Below, piece after piece: positions 9,771 through 18,978 of a stretch of DNA of 64,000 nt. The DNA comes from Paracoccaceae bacterium (GTDB lineage Bacteria > Pseudomonadota > Alphaproteobacteria > Rhodobacterales > Rhodobacteraceae). The stretch covers positions 1 to 64,000 of the forward strand of contig JASMHC010000001.1 of assembly GCA_030750975.1 (NCBI GenBank). The letters run 5' to 3'. Position numbers and translations under genes: made by a program. The notes under the pieces were generated by a model. The model saw only the letters and a program-made list of their open reading frames with translations. It searched no databases and had not been told where the DNA came from. Within the stretch, counting starts at the first letter, position 1; each line of letters opens with the position of its first letter.

Positions 9771-11510
9771 TTATTCCCAGCAGCTTATTGATACGGCAAT
9801 GTCGCGGGCATGACGCTCGGTATCCACGGCGTCATTGCCGGTTTTAGTCAGGCTAATGGAATGCCCGATCAAGGCGTCCTGAAGATAGGGCTGGATCGCG
9901 TTTACGCGCGTCATAAAGCTGACATCGGCCGGCAATTGCCGGCTTGCGCCGTCATCGCGGCTGTTCAAAAGGCCGATCATCTCGCCCGAGCCAATCAGGA
10001 CAGCGCCGCCCGCATCCGGATCGAAATGCTCAAGCGAAAGGCGCGACAGATAGGGTTCTCCGTTCAGTCCCGTTGTGGCCGATACGGTCCCCCGGGTCAG
10101 GCTGGGTGCGTTCAACACGCCTCCGAAAGAATAGCCAGCCACCAGAACAGGGGTTCCAACCTCGGGTTCGGCAAGGCGCATTTGTGCATAGCCGCGCGGT
10201 GCGACAGGAGTGGTCGGGGACAATACGGATATGCCGATCTCGGGCGCGGATACCGCAAGCTCATAGGCCAGCTCGCCCTGAACCTCGATCTGGGCGCAGG
10301 CAGCGTCAATCGCGGAGGAAGTCAGGATCGTTCCAGCCGAGTTGATGAAGACACCACTAAGGGATTTGCTTGGCGCACGAGGTGTCAAAACGGCCGATCC
10401 GTTCTGATCGGGTTGGATTTCGGTGCCTTCACTAACTGCCAAAACCGCATTGGTGGTGCGAAAACTTGTCGCCATCCGCCTTATCAACCGGTCTGCCTGT
10501 TTTTCCTTTTCTTTGGGCCAAAACAGGATGAAGCCCTTGATCTGACCGCCTTCAAGATAGGCTTCGATATGCGCAACAACCTTATCATCGCGGCCTGTAA
10601 TGATGATGTTGTTTCTGTTCTTCTTCCGACGCCCCTCTGATGGGACGCTTTCGAGCGCCACCAGAACATCATACAGCGCATAAAGCGCATTGCGATCACC
10701 AGTTCGGCTGATCAGATGGATTTCTGCATTGCTGCCTTCAATGCCGGGGTAGTTGGCAAAAGGCGCTGTATAACTGTCAAATGCAACAACAGCGCGGGGC
10801 ATTTCGACCGAAATGCCCGCCTTGGCGTCCGTCACCAGCCCCATATCAAGTCCATCGAGAATGGCGTAGTATCCGGCCAGCAGAACCGCCCGCTGCGCTG
10901 TTGTCAGAACGCCGGTTTCCTCAAATCCCTGTTCGGCTTGCCAGCGGCGCATTGATCCACGGGTGCCGCGCCCGAATATTCCGTCAATTGCGCTGGTGTA
11001 GAAACCCGCCCATTGCAGGGCGACCTGAAGCTCTTTCTTTTCGTCAAGGCTTAGCAGGGCTTCACCGGCCCGCGCTTCGGTCACAGTTTCGTCGGGAAGA
11101 ACGCGAGACTGGTCCGGCTCGGGTGCTGTTGTCTGAGACCCTTCGGCTGGCGGGCTTTCGCTGCTGCCAGCATTCGCAACGGCATTCACTAGGGGGAAAA
11201 ACTGCCGCACGAAGTCGTCCGATGTCGAAACAAAGCTGTCTGCCGGAATGATCCCGGTTCTGCGAAACTGGCCCAGCAGATATTCGCTTTCCAACTGGCT
11301 GAACGGTCCGACGGTGACGGCAAACCTGCCATCCTTCAACTCATAACCGCCGACAAGCGGAAAAATCGCCTGATAAACCTCGATCCGCTCCAGCGCCTCG
11401 GATTCCGACTGTTTCGATTCCACCTGCAACCACGTGCCGCTTTGCTGAGCGCTTATTGGCGCAGCGCTGATCATCACCACGATGAAAGTGGACAGAATTT
11501 TTCGAAACAT
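9771..11510 (-). CDS. Exported SPOR/peptidoglycan-binding protein with an inactive trypsin-like domain
   Basis: A 579-residue envelope protein. It has an N-terminal signal peptide (about residues 1-22, hydrophobic, ending AQQ), a SPOR-like region around 25-110, a peptidoglycan-binding type 1 repeat around 155-212 (LQVALQWAGFYTSAIDGIFG) and a C-terminal trypsin-like fold around 380-545. In the last domain the motif equivalent to GDSGGP reads PDAGGAVL (498-505), so the catalytic serine is alanine; the usual TNAHV histidine block reads TSSAID (397-402), and the aspartate block is also altered. By inference it is a catalytically dead, cell-wall-bound scaffold or sensor. The start at 11510 is chosen for the signal peptide; a longer frame exists upstream. 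Confidence 0.8.
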   Translation of the reverse strand: MFRKILSTFIVVMISAAPISAQQSGTWLQVESKQSESEALERIEVYQAIFPLVGGYELKDGRFAVTVGPFSQLESEYLLGQFRRTGIIPADSFVSTSDDFVRQFFPLVNAVANAGSSESPPAEGSQTTAPEPDQSRVLPDETVTEARAGEALLSLDEKKELQVALQWAGFYTSAIDGIFGRGTRGSMRRWQAEQGFEETGVLTTAQRAVLLAGYYAILDGLDMGLVTDAKAGISVEMPRAVVAFDSYTAPFANYPGIEGSNAEIHLISRTGDRNALYALYDVLVALESVPSEGRRKKNRNNIIITGRDDKVVAHIEAYLEGGQIKGFILFWPKEKEKQADRLIRRMATSFRTTNAVLAVSEGTEIQPDQNGSAVLTPRAPSKSLSGVFINSAGTILTSSAIDAACAQIEVQGELAYELAVSAPEIGISVLSPTTPVAPRGYAQMRLAEPEVGTPVLVAGYSFGGVLNAPSLTRGTVSATTGLNGEPYLSRLSLEHFDPDAGGAVLIGSGEMIGLLNSRDDGASRQLPADVSFMTRVNAIQPYLQDALIGHSISLTKTGNDAVDTERHARDIAVSISCWE

Positions 11511-11650
11511 ACCAGACCAACCCAAACCCGTTCGCATTGCGGCACTATGAAAACAGCTTGGCCAGAAGGTCAAGTTTCCGTGCGCATGCAATTGACCCTT
11601 TGTGCGGGCTTGCATAGGAAGGCGGCGAAGCAAACCACAGGGCAGGCACT

Positions 11651-12598
11651 ATGGCCGAAGAAAGCTCAAAACCACGCAGTTTCCAGGAAATCATCCTTCG
11701 GCTCCAGACCTATTGGGCCGAAAAGGGCTGTGCCGTGTTGCAGCCATACGACATGGAAGTCGGCGCAGGTACATTCCACCCCGCCACTACGCTTAGGTCT
11801 TTGGGATCGAAACCCTGGGCCGCTGCCTATGTTCAGCCGTCCCGGCGCCCGACAGACGGGCGATACGGCGAAAACCCGAACCGGCTGCAACATTATTATC
11901 AGTATCAGGTCCTGATCAAACCCAGCCCGCCGGATCTGCAAGAGCTGTATCTCGGTTCGTTGGCGGCCATCGGCATCGACATGGATCTTCATGACATCCG
12001 ATTTGTCGAGGATGACTGGGAAAGCCCGACCCTGGGCGCCTGGGGTCTGGGATGGGAGGTATGGTGCGACGGGATGGAAGTCAGCCAGTTCACCTATTTC
12101 CAACAGGTGGGCGGGCATGATTGCCACCCGGTCTCGGGCGAGCTGACCTATGGGCTGGAACGTCTGGCGATGTACGTGCTTGGCATCGATCACGTGATGG
12201 ACATGCCGTATAACGACCCCCAAACCCCGATTGCGCTTAGCTATGGCGATGTATTCCGCCAGACCGAACAGGAATATTCACGCTGGAATTTCGACGTGGC
12301 CAATACGGGCGTGTTGCTGAAACAATTCGAAGAAGCCGAGGCGGAATGCGAAAAAATCCTGTCCGAAGATCATATTGATCCGAAAACCGGCAAGCACATC
12401 ATCATGGCCCATCCGGCCTATGACCAGTGCATCAAGGCCAGCCATTTGTTCAATCTGCTTGATGCGCGCGGCGTGATCTCGGTCACTGAGCGTCAGGCCT
12501 ATATTGGGCGGGTTCGGGCGCTGGCCAAGCAATGTGCCGACGCTTTTGTACAAACCGAGGCAGGCGGGGCGACAATCGCACGCGCAGGCGAGGGTTGA
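11651..12598 (+). CDS. glyQ: Glycyl-tRNA synthetase alpha subunit
   Basis: Catalytic subunit of the bacterial alpha2-beta2 glycyl-tRNA synthetase; charges tRNA-Gly in protein synthesis. The 315 residues match the family length. Conserved stretches include [30 protein letters not shown] and [16 protein letters not shown], which form the class II active site. It starts at 11651. Its partner glyS is 663 bp downstream with one small gene between them, and all three run on the same strand. Confidence 0.97.
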   Translation: MAEESSKPRSFQEIILRLQTYWAEKGCAVLQPYDMEVGAGTFHPATTLRSLGSKPWAAAYVQPSRRPTDGRYGENPNRLQHYYQYQVLIKPSPPDLQELYLGSLAAIGIDMDLHDIRFVEDDWESPTLGAWGLGWEVWCDGMEVSQFTYFQQVGGHDCHPVSGELTYGLERLAMYVLGIDHVMDMPYNDPQTPIALSYGDVFRQTEQEYSRWNFDVANTGVLLKQFEEAEAECEKILSEDHIDPKTGKHIIMAHPAYDQCIKASHLFNLLDARGVISVTERQAYIGRVRALAKQCADAFVQTEAGGATIARAGEG

Positions 12599-12661
12599 AC
12601 CCTGTCGATTGGACAAACCCATTTGATTGCCGAAACCCAAGCGCGTCCCTAAGTAATCAAG

Positions 12662-12701
12662 GTCCCGCCGAATGTGGAAAAACCGAATTGCCCGGCGGGA
12701 C
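12662..12701. repeat. Inverted repeat between glyQ and the next gene
   Basis: GTCCCGCCG (12662-12670) and CGGCGGGAC (12693-12701) form a perfect 9-bp stem around a 22-nt loop. No T run follows, so it is more likely an mRNA structure or processing site within the glyQ-glyS transcript than a terminator. Confidence 0.5.
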
Positions 12702-12736
12702 TGACACGAAACAAGAAAACCTGAATTGGCGGTAAA

Positions 12737-13261
12737 ATGTCTGGAAAAATCCTTGTAGGAATAATCGTCGCGGTATCTGTGATCGTTGGGGCGGCCATGT
12801 ATTATGTGCAGGTTTATGCCTATTACGAACGTGTCGGTGCACCGGCGAACGGTGTGGAATTGACCACTCTGGACGGTGCGCTGGAACCGATCACCATATC
12901 AGATTACCAAGGTATTGATGCAGACAGCTCGCCCATCCGGTTCCGGGCTTGTTTCAACACACCTCAATCGCCCGCAACGCTTGGCGAAACCTATCAGGTC
13001 TACGAAGGGGCCGAACCTTTGATTGCGCCAGGCTGGTTTGATTGTTTCGATGCTCAGGCAATTGAAAACGACCTTTCGGCAGGCGAGGCAATAGCGTTTC
13101 TCGGGCAAAAGAACTTTGCTTACGGCGTGGATCGGGTGGTTGTCGTAAACAACGAAGGCCGGGGTTTCATTTGGCACCAACTGAATGATTGCGGCGAAAC
13201 CGATTACACCGGAACACCGGTCGGCGAGGCCTGCCCGGACCTCGAGCAGGAGGGCAATTGA
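12737..13261 (+). CDS. Small membrane-anchored protein between glyQ and glyS (DUF6446-like)
   Basis: A 174-residue protein with one N-terminal hydrophobic segment (about residues 5-26) and a remaining part predicted outside the cytoplasm, containing cysteines at CFNTP, FDCFD, NDCGE and EACPD that could form disulfides. I recall a family of unknown function at this place in Rhodobacterales (DUF6446), but this is memory, not a search. Its stop overlaps the glyS start by one base (TGATG), so it is translated with glyS. A link to tRNA charging is not evident from sequence; it may only share the transcript. Confidence 0.75.
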   Translation: MSGKILVGIIVAVSVIVGAAMYYVQVYAYYERVGAPANGVELTTLDGALEPITISDYQGIDADSSPIRFRACFNTPQSPATLGETYQVYEGAEPLIAPGWFDCFDAQAIENDLSAGEAIAFLGQKNFAYGVDRVVVVNNEGRGFIWHQLNDCGETDYTGTPVGEACPDLEQEGN

Positions 13262-15516
13262 TGCCTGATCTTCTTATCGAACTTTTCTCGGAAGAAATTC
13301 CGGCGCGTATGCAGGCCAAGGCGGCCGCGGATCTCAGGAAACTCGTCACTGACGGCATGGTAGATGCCGGCTTGACCTATGCAGGGGCGCGCGCCTTTTC
13401 GACGCCACGCCGATTGGCTTTGGTGGTCGAGGGGCTGGCCGCCAGCTCTCCGACGGTTCGTGAGGAACGCAAAGGTCCGCGCACGGATGCGCCCGAAAAA
13501 GCGATTGAGGGTTTTTTGCGCGGGGCCGGTGTGTCACGCGACGAATTGGACGTGCGCGACGATAAAAAAGGTCAGGTTTATTTCGCCACAATCGTTAGGC
13601 CGGGTCGGCCAGCAGCAGAAATTGTCGCGGAAACGCTGGAAAAAACAATCCGCAACTTCCCATGGCCGAAATCCATGCGTTGGGGCGCGGGAAGCCTGCG
13701 CTGGGTGCGCCCTTTGCATTCGATCATCTGCCTGCTGAGCGACGAAAGCGGCGCAAATGTCGTTGAACTGGATATCGACGGGATCAAATCGGGCGATGTG
13801 ACCAAGGGGCACCGCTTCATGGGGCCGGAAGCGTTCCGCGTTTCCGGGTTCGAAGATTACGAGACCAAGCTGAAACGCTCAAAGGTCATTCTTGGCGCGG
13901 ATGAGCGGGCCGAGATGATCTGGCACGATGCCACCAACATGGCCTTTGCCGCTGGCCTAGAGGTGGTCGAGGATCGCGGCCTTCTGCAAGAGGTGGCCGG
14001 TCTGGTCGAATGGCCGGTCGTTCTGATGGGGCAAATCGACGAGGAATTCCTCGAATTGCCGCCCGAGGTGTTGCAAACCTCGATGAAGGAACATCAAAAG
14101 TTCTTCTCGGTGCGCAACCCGTCAACCGGCCGGATCGAGCGGTTTATCACCGTCGCCAACCGTGAAACCAAAGACCATGGCGCGACCATTCTGGCGGGAA
14201 ATCAAAAGGTGCTGTCGGCCCGTCTGGCGGATGCGAAATTCTTTTGGGAAAACGATCTGCGCATCGCTAAAGACCAGAAAATGCAGCCATGGCTGGACAG
14301 CCTGTCCAATGTGACCTTCCACAACAAGCTGGGCAGTCAACGCGACCGGATTGACCGGATCGCCGCCTTGGCTGGGGCTTTGGCCCGCAAAACCGGTGCC
14401 GACACGGCCAGCGCGGTTAAAGCTGCACAGATCGCCAAGGCTGATCTCAGCTCGGAAATGGTGTATGAATTCCCGGAATTGCAGGGGCTAATGGGGCGCT
14501 ACTATGCCTCGGCCGCAGGGTTTGCGGAAGACGTGGCAAATGCGTGCGAAAGCCATTACCAGCCGCTGGGTCCGTCGGATGATGTTCCGACCCAGGCCGT
14601 GTCGGCAACCGTCGCCCTGGCCGACAAGCTTGATACCCTGACCGGCTTCTGGATCATCGACGAAAAGCCGACCGGCTCAAAAGACCCGTTCGCGCTGCGC
14701 CGCGCTGCGTTGGGTGTGATCCGCATCATCCTGTCGAACAATATTCGTATGAATCTGGATCAGTTCATCGACAGCCAGTTGCTGAAACACGAAATCCAGT
14801 CCAATAGGCACGGCGCGACCGAACAGGAATTGTCTGCGCTGAATGACACGCTGGAGGAAATTGCCGACCATGGCGTGTTCGGGGCGGCGTTCCGTTTGGT
14901 TCTGGACAAGCTGGAAGGCAAGGACGATGCGCCGGATACCGGCGAAGGATCGGTTCTGCGCACGGTGGCGGATCAGGTGCCGGATGTGTCGACCGATCTA
15001 ATGGCCTTTTTTCACGACCGCCTGAAGGTCTATCTGCGCGATCAGGGGCTGCGCCATGACGTGATTGACGCCTGTCTGGCGATGCCGGGCTATGATGATC
15101 TGGCCTTGCTGGTGCGGCGGGCCAAAGCCCTTTCCGAAACGCTGAAAACCGACGACGGGGAAAATCTGATACAAGCCTTCAAACGCGCCAACAATATTCT
15201 GACCCAAGCCGAAGAAAAGGACGGGGTGGAGTATTCCTTTGGGGCGGACGTGAAATTCGCTGAAACAGATGCGGAACGCGCCTTGTTTGCCGCATTGGAC
15301 AACGCCGACACCGCTATCGCCCCTGCGATGGAGGCCGAGGATTTCGTATCCGCCATGTCGGCCATGGCCGATTTGCGCGGTCCGGTGGATGCGTTTTTTG
15401 AAGCGGTCCAGATCAATTCCGATAACCAGATGGTGCGGCGAAACCGCCTTAACTTGCTGACCCGTATCCGTCAGACTTGCCTTTCGGTCGCGGACTTGTC
15501 GAAAATCGAAGGCTAA
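13261..15516 (+). CDS. glyS: Glycyl-tRNA synthetase beta subunit
   Basis: Beta subunit of glycyl-tRNA synthetase, involved in tRNA recognition. The 751-residue protein starts with the family signature LLIELFSEEIPARM; WGAGSLRWVRPLHSI and the lysine-rich central block ANRETKDHGATILAGNQKVL follow, and the C-terminal third is an anticodon-binding helical region. The start at 13261 overlaps the stop of the preceding gene by one base and has AGGAGGG 6-12 bp upstream. A dikinase-like gene follows after 51 bp. Confidence 0.97.
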   Translation: MPDLLIELFSEEIPARMQAKAAADLRKLVTDGMVDAGLTYAGARAFSTPRRLALVVEGLAASSPTVREERKGPRTDAPEKAIEGFLRGAGVSRDELDVRDDKKGQVYFATIVRPGRPAAEIVAETLEKTIRNFPWPKSMRWGAGSLRWVRPLHSIICLLSDESGANVVELDIDGIKSGDVTKGHRFMGPEAFRVSGFEDYETKLKRSKVILGADERAEMIWHDATNMAFAAGLEVVEDRGLLQEVAGLVEWPVVLMGQIDEEFLELPPEVLQTSMKEHQKFFSVRNPSTGRIERFITVANRETKDHGATILAGNQKVLSARLADAKFFWENDLRIAKDQKMQPWLDSLSNVTFHNKLGSQRDRIDRIAALAGALARKTGADTASAVKAAQIAKADLSSEMVYEFPELQGLMGRYYASAAGFAEDVANACESHYQPLGPSDDVPTQAVSATVALADKLDTLTGFWIIDEKPTGSKDPFALRRAALGVIRIILSNNIRMNLDQFIDSQLLKHEIQSNRHGATEQELSALNDTLEEIADHGVFGAAFRLVLDKLEGKDDAPDTGEGSVLRTVADQVPDVSTDLMAFFHDRLKVYLRDQGLRHDVIDACLAMPGYDDLALLVRRAKALSETLKTDDGENLIQAFKRANNILTQAEEKDGVEYSFGADVKFAETDAERALFAALDNADTAIAPAMEAEDFVSAMSAMADLRGPVDAFFEAVQINSDNQMVRRNRLNLLTRIRQTCLSVADLSKIEG

Positions 15517-15567
15517 ACGGCGGAAAACCATCCTTGTCATAAAGACAAAGAGGCTTATGCTGCAGGC

Positions 15568-18138
15568 ATGACAGAAAATGCCGCAATGCAGAATTTGGAT
15601 CAGGGCATCGCCCTTGTCACGCCGGACGCCTCAATCGCCACCGCCACCCATGGCGGGCGGGCGAAATGCTTGCAGCGTCTGGTGCGTCTGGATTTACCGG
15701 TCCCGACGACTGTCGCGTTATCCTTTGACGCGGTCGCCCGCATAGCCGCCGGTGAAATGCCGGATGTGCAGGCTTTGCTGGAACCGTTTGGACGTGACCC
15801 GCTGCTTTGTGTCCGGCCAAGTTCGGAAAGTCCCGATTGGGGCGGCCCGAGTGCCATCCTGAATATCGGCATGAACGACGCAGTCTATGTCGAGCTTTGC
15901 GACCGCATCGGTAAAGAGGCGGCCACACGGCTTTATGTGCGTTTTGTCCAGGCCTATTCGATACATGTCGCCCGGCTGGATCCTGACATGTTCGACGAGA
16001 TTGCCCCGGACGAAGGGGCACAATCGCTGACAGATGCGTTGCGGGCATATGAGGATGAAACCGACGAGGCTTTCCCTCAGGACCCCGTGCAGCAACTGTC
16101 CGAGGTGCTGCGATCCATGGCGCGGGCCTGGAACGGGACGACTGCCCGCTTGCTGCGCATGGCGAAAGGGGCGCCTGCGGATGCGGGGCTGGGGCTGGTC
16201 GTTCAGCATTTGGCGCTTGGTGTGGGGCATGGCGAAAGCGGTGCCGGTGTGATCCAGCTGGTCGATGAAAAAACCGGCCAGCAGATGATCCGTGGCCGCT
16301 ATCAGCGTCAAAGTCAGGGGCGCGAGGCCCTGACCGCCGGGGCCAGTGCGCTTTACCTTGAAAAAGATGATCGTGGCCCGTCCCTTGAAGACGTGGCGCC
16401 CGAAGCTTTCGAATTGCTAAAAACCTATGCGCGCCTTATGCGCACCCGCCTGCGCGAGGAAATGCAGGTCGAGTTCACCATCGAGAATGGCAAGGTCCAT
16501 TTGCTGGACGGGGTTCGCCTTGGCCGGACCGCGCGGGCAGCGGTGCGGATTGTTGTTTCGCTGGTCCATGACGGAATTATCCCGAAAGAAGAGGCCCTGA
16601 TGCGGATCGAACCGCGGGCCTTGAATGAAATGCTGCACCGTCAGGTCGATCCGGACGCCGAACGTGATGTGATCGGCAACGGGATCGCCGCAAGCCCGGG
16701 CGCTGCAACCGGCCGTATCGTGTTTTCCGCAGCCGAGGCCCAGGCCTCGACCGCGCGCAACGAAGATTGTGTGCTGGTCCGTCGCGAAACCAGCCCCGAG
16801 GATATTCGCGGCATGCATGCGGCAATCGCTGTGTTGACCGAACGTGGCGGCATGACCAGCCATGCAGCGGTGATCGGACGGGGGTTGGGGCTGCCATGTG
16901 TCGTTGGCGCATCGGACATGCAGTTTCAGATACGCAAGAAACGGCTTACCACTGCGGATGGCCGGATATTCGAAGAAGGTGACGTGATCACCATTGACGG
17001 AACCAACGGCCAAATTCTGGCCGGAAAGCCCGCGATGCTCGAAGCCGCGCAGGACGATTCGTTCCTTGATCTGATGGCTTGGGCGGACGATTTGCGTGAT
17101 ATCGGCGTGCGGGCCAATGCCGACACACCCGCCGATGCCCAGACGGCGCGGAACTTTGCGGCGCAAGGTATCGGTTTGTGCCGGACAGAGCATATGTTTT
17201 TCGAAGCTGACCGCCTGACGGTCATGCGCGAGATGATTTTCGCGGACACGTCCGAGGATCGGGCGGATGCGCTGGAACAGCTATTGCCAATGCAACGCGC
17301 TGATTTCACCGAGCTTTTCAAGATCATGCAGGGCCAGCCGGTTTGCATACGCCTGTTCGACCCGCCGCTTCACGAATTCCTTCCCACGGATCGCTCAAGC
17401 CTTCATCTTCTGGCCGAGGCGCTTGACAAACCCCTGTCCGAGGTTACGCGACGGGTGGAAACTTTGGAAGAATATAACCCGATGCTTGGCCTGCGCGGGG
17501 TGCGTTTGGGCATCACAGTGCCCGAGATTTATGAAATGCAGGCCCGTGCGATTTTTGAAGCGACCATTGAGGCCAGCGAAAAGGGTGCGCCGGTCGTGCC
17601 TGAAATCATGATCCCGCTGGTCAGCGCCAAGCGCGAGGTCGAACTGGTCAAAACCAGCATTGACGCCGTCGCGGCGGCGGTGCGCACCGAGCGCGGAACT
17701 GATTTCAACTTCCGGTTTGGCGTGATGGTGGAAACACCTCGGGCCGCCTTGCGGGCGGACGAGATTGCCCAGCACAGCCATTTTCTTAGCTTCGGAACAA
17801 ATGACCTGACGCAGATGACCTATGGGTTATCGCGTGATGATGCGGGGCGTTTCATGTCTAGCTATGTCAGTCAGGAAGTGTTCGCCGAAGATCCGTTCCA
17901 CACGCTTGATGTGGAAGGTGTCGGAGAGCTTTTGGAAATCGGCGCCAAACGCGGGCGCGAAACGCAGCCGGATGTTGTGTTGTCGATTTGCGGGGAACAT
18001 GGCGGAAACCCGGAATCCATCGCTTTCTGTCGCAACGCAGGTTTTGACTATGTCAGTTGCTCGCCCTTCCGGGTTCCGGTGGCGCGTTTGGCGGCAGCCC
18101 AGCTTGCCGTGCGTGACAAGGCCGGTGATCCGCGCTGA
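15568..18138 (+). CDS. PEP-utilising enzyme, pyruvate phosphate dikinase-like
   Basis: An 856-residue protein built like pyruvate, phosphate dikinase: an N-terminal ATP-grasp region (CVRPSSESPDWGGPSAILN, matching the SVRSGA block), a central swivelling phosphohistidine domain with GGMTSHAAVIGRGLGLPCVVG (about residues 428-448), and a C-terminal PEP-binding barrel with FGTNDLTQMTYGLSRDD and CGEHGGN. The catalytic histidine is present. It is somewhat shorter than typical PpdK (near 880), and the ATP-grasp glycine loop is altered (GGRAKCLQRL instead of GGKGANL). It could be true PpdK, interconverting pyruvate and PEP, or a divergent relative with another acceptor. It follows glyS on the same strand. 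Confidence 0.8.
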   Translation: MTENAAMQNLDQGIALVTPDASIATATHGGRAKCLQRLVRLDLPVPTTVALSFDAVARIAAGEMPDVQALLEPFGRDPLLCVRPSSESPDWGGPSAILNIGMNDAVYVELCDRIGKEAATRLYVRFVQAYSIHVARLDPDMFDEIAPDEGAQSLTDALRAYEDETDEAFPQDPVQQLSEVLRSMARAWNGTTARLLRMAKGAPADAGLGLVVQHLALGVGHGESGAGVIQLVDEKTGQQMIRGRYQRQSQGREALTAGASALYLEKDDRGPSLEDVAPEAFELLKTYARLMRTRLREEMQVEFTIENGKVHLLDGVRLGRTARAAVRIVVSLVHDGIIPKEEALMRIEPRALNEMLHRQVDPDAERDVIGNGIAASPGAATGRIVFSAAEAQASTARNEDCVLVRRETSPEDIRGMHAAIAVLTERGGMTSHAAVIGRGLGLPCVVGASDMQFQIRKKRLTTADGRIFEEGDVITIDGTNGQILAGKPAMLEAAQDDSFLDLMAWADDLRDIGVRANADTPADAQTARNFAAQGIGLCRTEHMFFEADRLTVMREMIFADTSEDRADALEQLLPMQRADFTELFKIMQGQPVCIRLFDPPLHEFLPTDRSSLHLLAEALDKPLSEVTRRVETLEEYNPMLGLRGVRLGITVPEIYEMQARAIFEATIEASEKGAPVVPEIMIPLVSAKREVELVKTSIDAVAAAVRTERGTDFNFRFGVMVETPRAALRADEIAQHSHFLSFGTNDLTQMTYGLSRDDAGRFMSSYVSQEVFAEDPFHTLDVEGVGELLEIGAKRGRETQPDVVLSICGEHGGNPESIAFCRNAGFDYVSCSPFRVPVARLAAAQLAVRDKAGDPR

Positions 18139-18259
18139 GGTATACGCGCAACGCATTGCCGACATGCGCCCGGCGGGCTGGACGGAACGAAGATTCACCT
18201 CTAAAAGCACCGATTATTTGCGGGCATGGTCTTCGCAAGGGCTGAAATACGTCGATACA

Positions 18260-18901
18260 ATGCTGAAACTGTTTTTCCGTCTGGCCCTTCTGCCGGTCCT
18301 TTTTGCGGCGAATACCGCCGGTGCGTCCACTTTGGAAGAACGTCTGCGCGACCTTTTTACGACCCATAAGGAAGCGATCGTCGATGCGTCCGACTTTGGC
18401 ATGAACCGTCTGTCACGGGGGTTGCAGCCCAGCGAGGAAGACGGGTTTTATACCAAGGAATACCTGAAGGAAATTCCGGTGGTCGACGGCGGCAAGGAAT
18501 GGCGCTGCCTGTCCGAAGCCCTGTATTTCGAAGCCAGAGGTGAAACCGTCAAAGGACAATTCGCCGTTGCCGAGGTCATCCTGAACCGTGTCGACAGCGC
18601 AAGATTCCCCGACACCATCTGTGGTGTTATCAATCAGGGCAGCGGCCGGGGCAAGTTCAACTGCCAGTTCACCTATACTTGCGACGGCAAGCTGGAAGTG
18701 ATTACCGAAGAGCGGGCCTGGGAAACCGTCGGCAAGGTTGCCCGGCTCTCGATGCAATTAGAAGAACGTCCGCTGACATTCGGGGCGACCTATTATCACA
18801 CCAATTACGTCAACCCGTCCTGGGCCTCGAAATTTCCGCGCACCGCGACCATTGGCGTGCATTATTTCTATAAGCAACCCGATCAGGTCTCGACCCGCTA
18901 G
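18260..18901 (+). CDS. Cell wall hydrolase, SleB family
   Basis: A 213-residue exported protein with a signal peptide (about residues 1-22, MLKLFFRLALLPVLFAANTA) and a hydrolase_2/SleB-type domain. Diagnostic stretches are CLSEALYFEARGE, GQFAVAEVILNRV and FPDTICGVINQG. Relatives cleave peptidoglycan, mainly in spore germination in Firmicutes; in Gram-negatives they are envelope remodelling enzymes. Earlier in-frame codons exist, but the signal peptide fixes the start at 18260. It lies 121 bp after the dikinase-like gene. Confidence 0.85.
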   Translation: MLKLFFRLALLPVLFAANTAGASTLEERLRDLFTTHKEAIVDASDFGMNRLSRGLQPSEEDGFYTKEYLKEIPVVDGGKEWRCLSEALYFEARGETVKGQFAVAEVILNRVDSARFPDTICGVINQGSGRGKFNCQFTYTCDGKLEVITEERAWETVGKVARLSMQLEERPLTFGATYYHTNYVNPSWASKFPRTATIGVHYFYKQPDQVSTR

Positions 18902-18978
18902 GTCAAAATCTCTGGCGGGGCAGGGTCTTCGGGTGTATTGGCGGTCTGAACGCAATACCGTCAGATCGGAGAGTGCCA

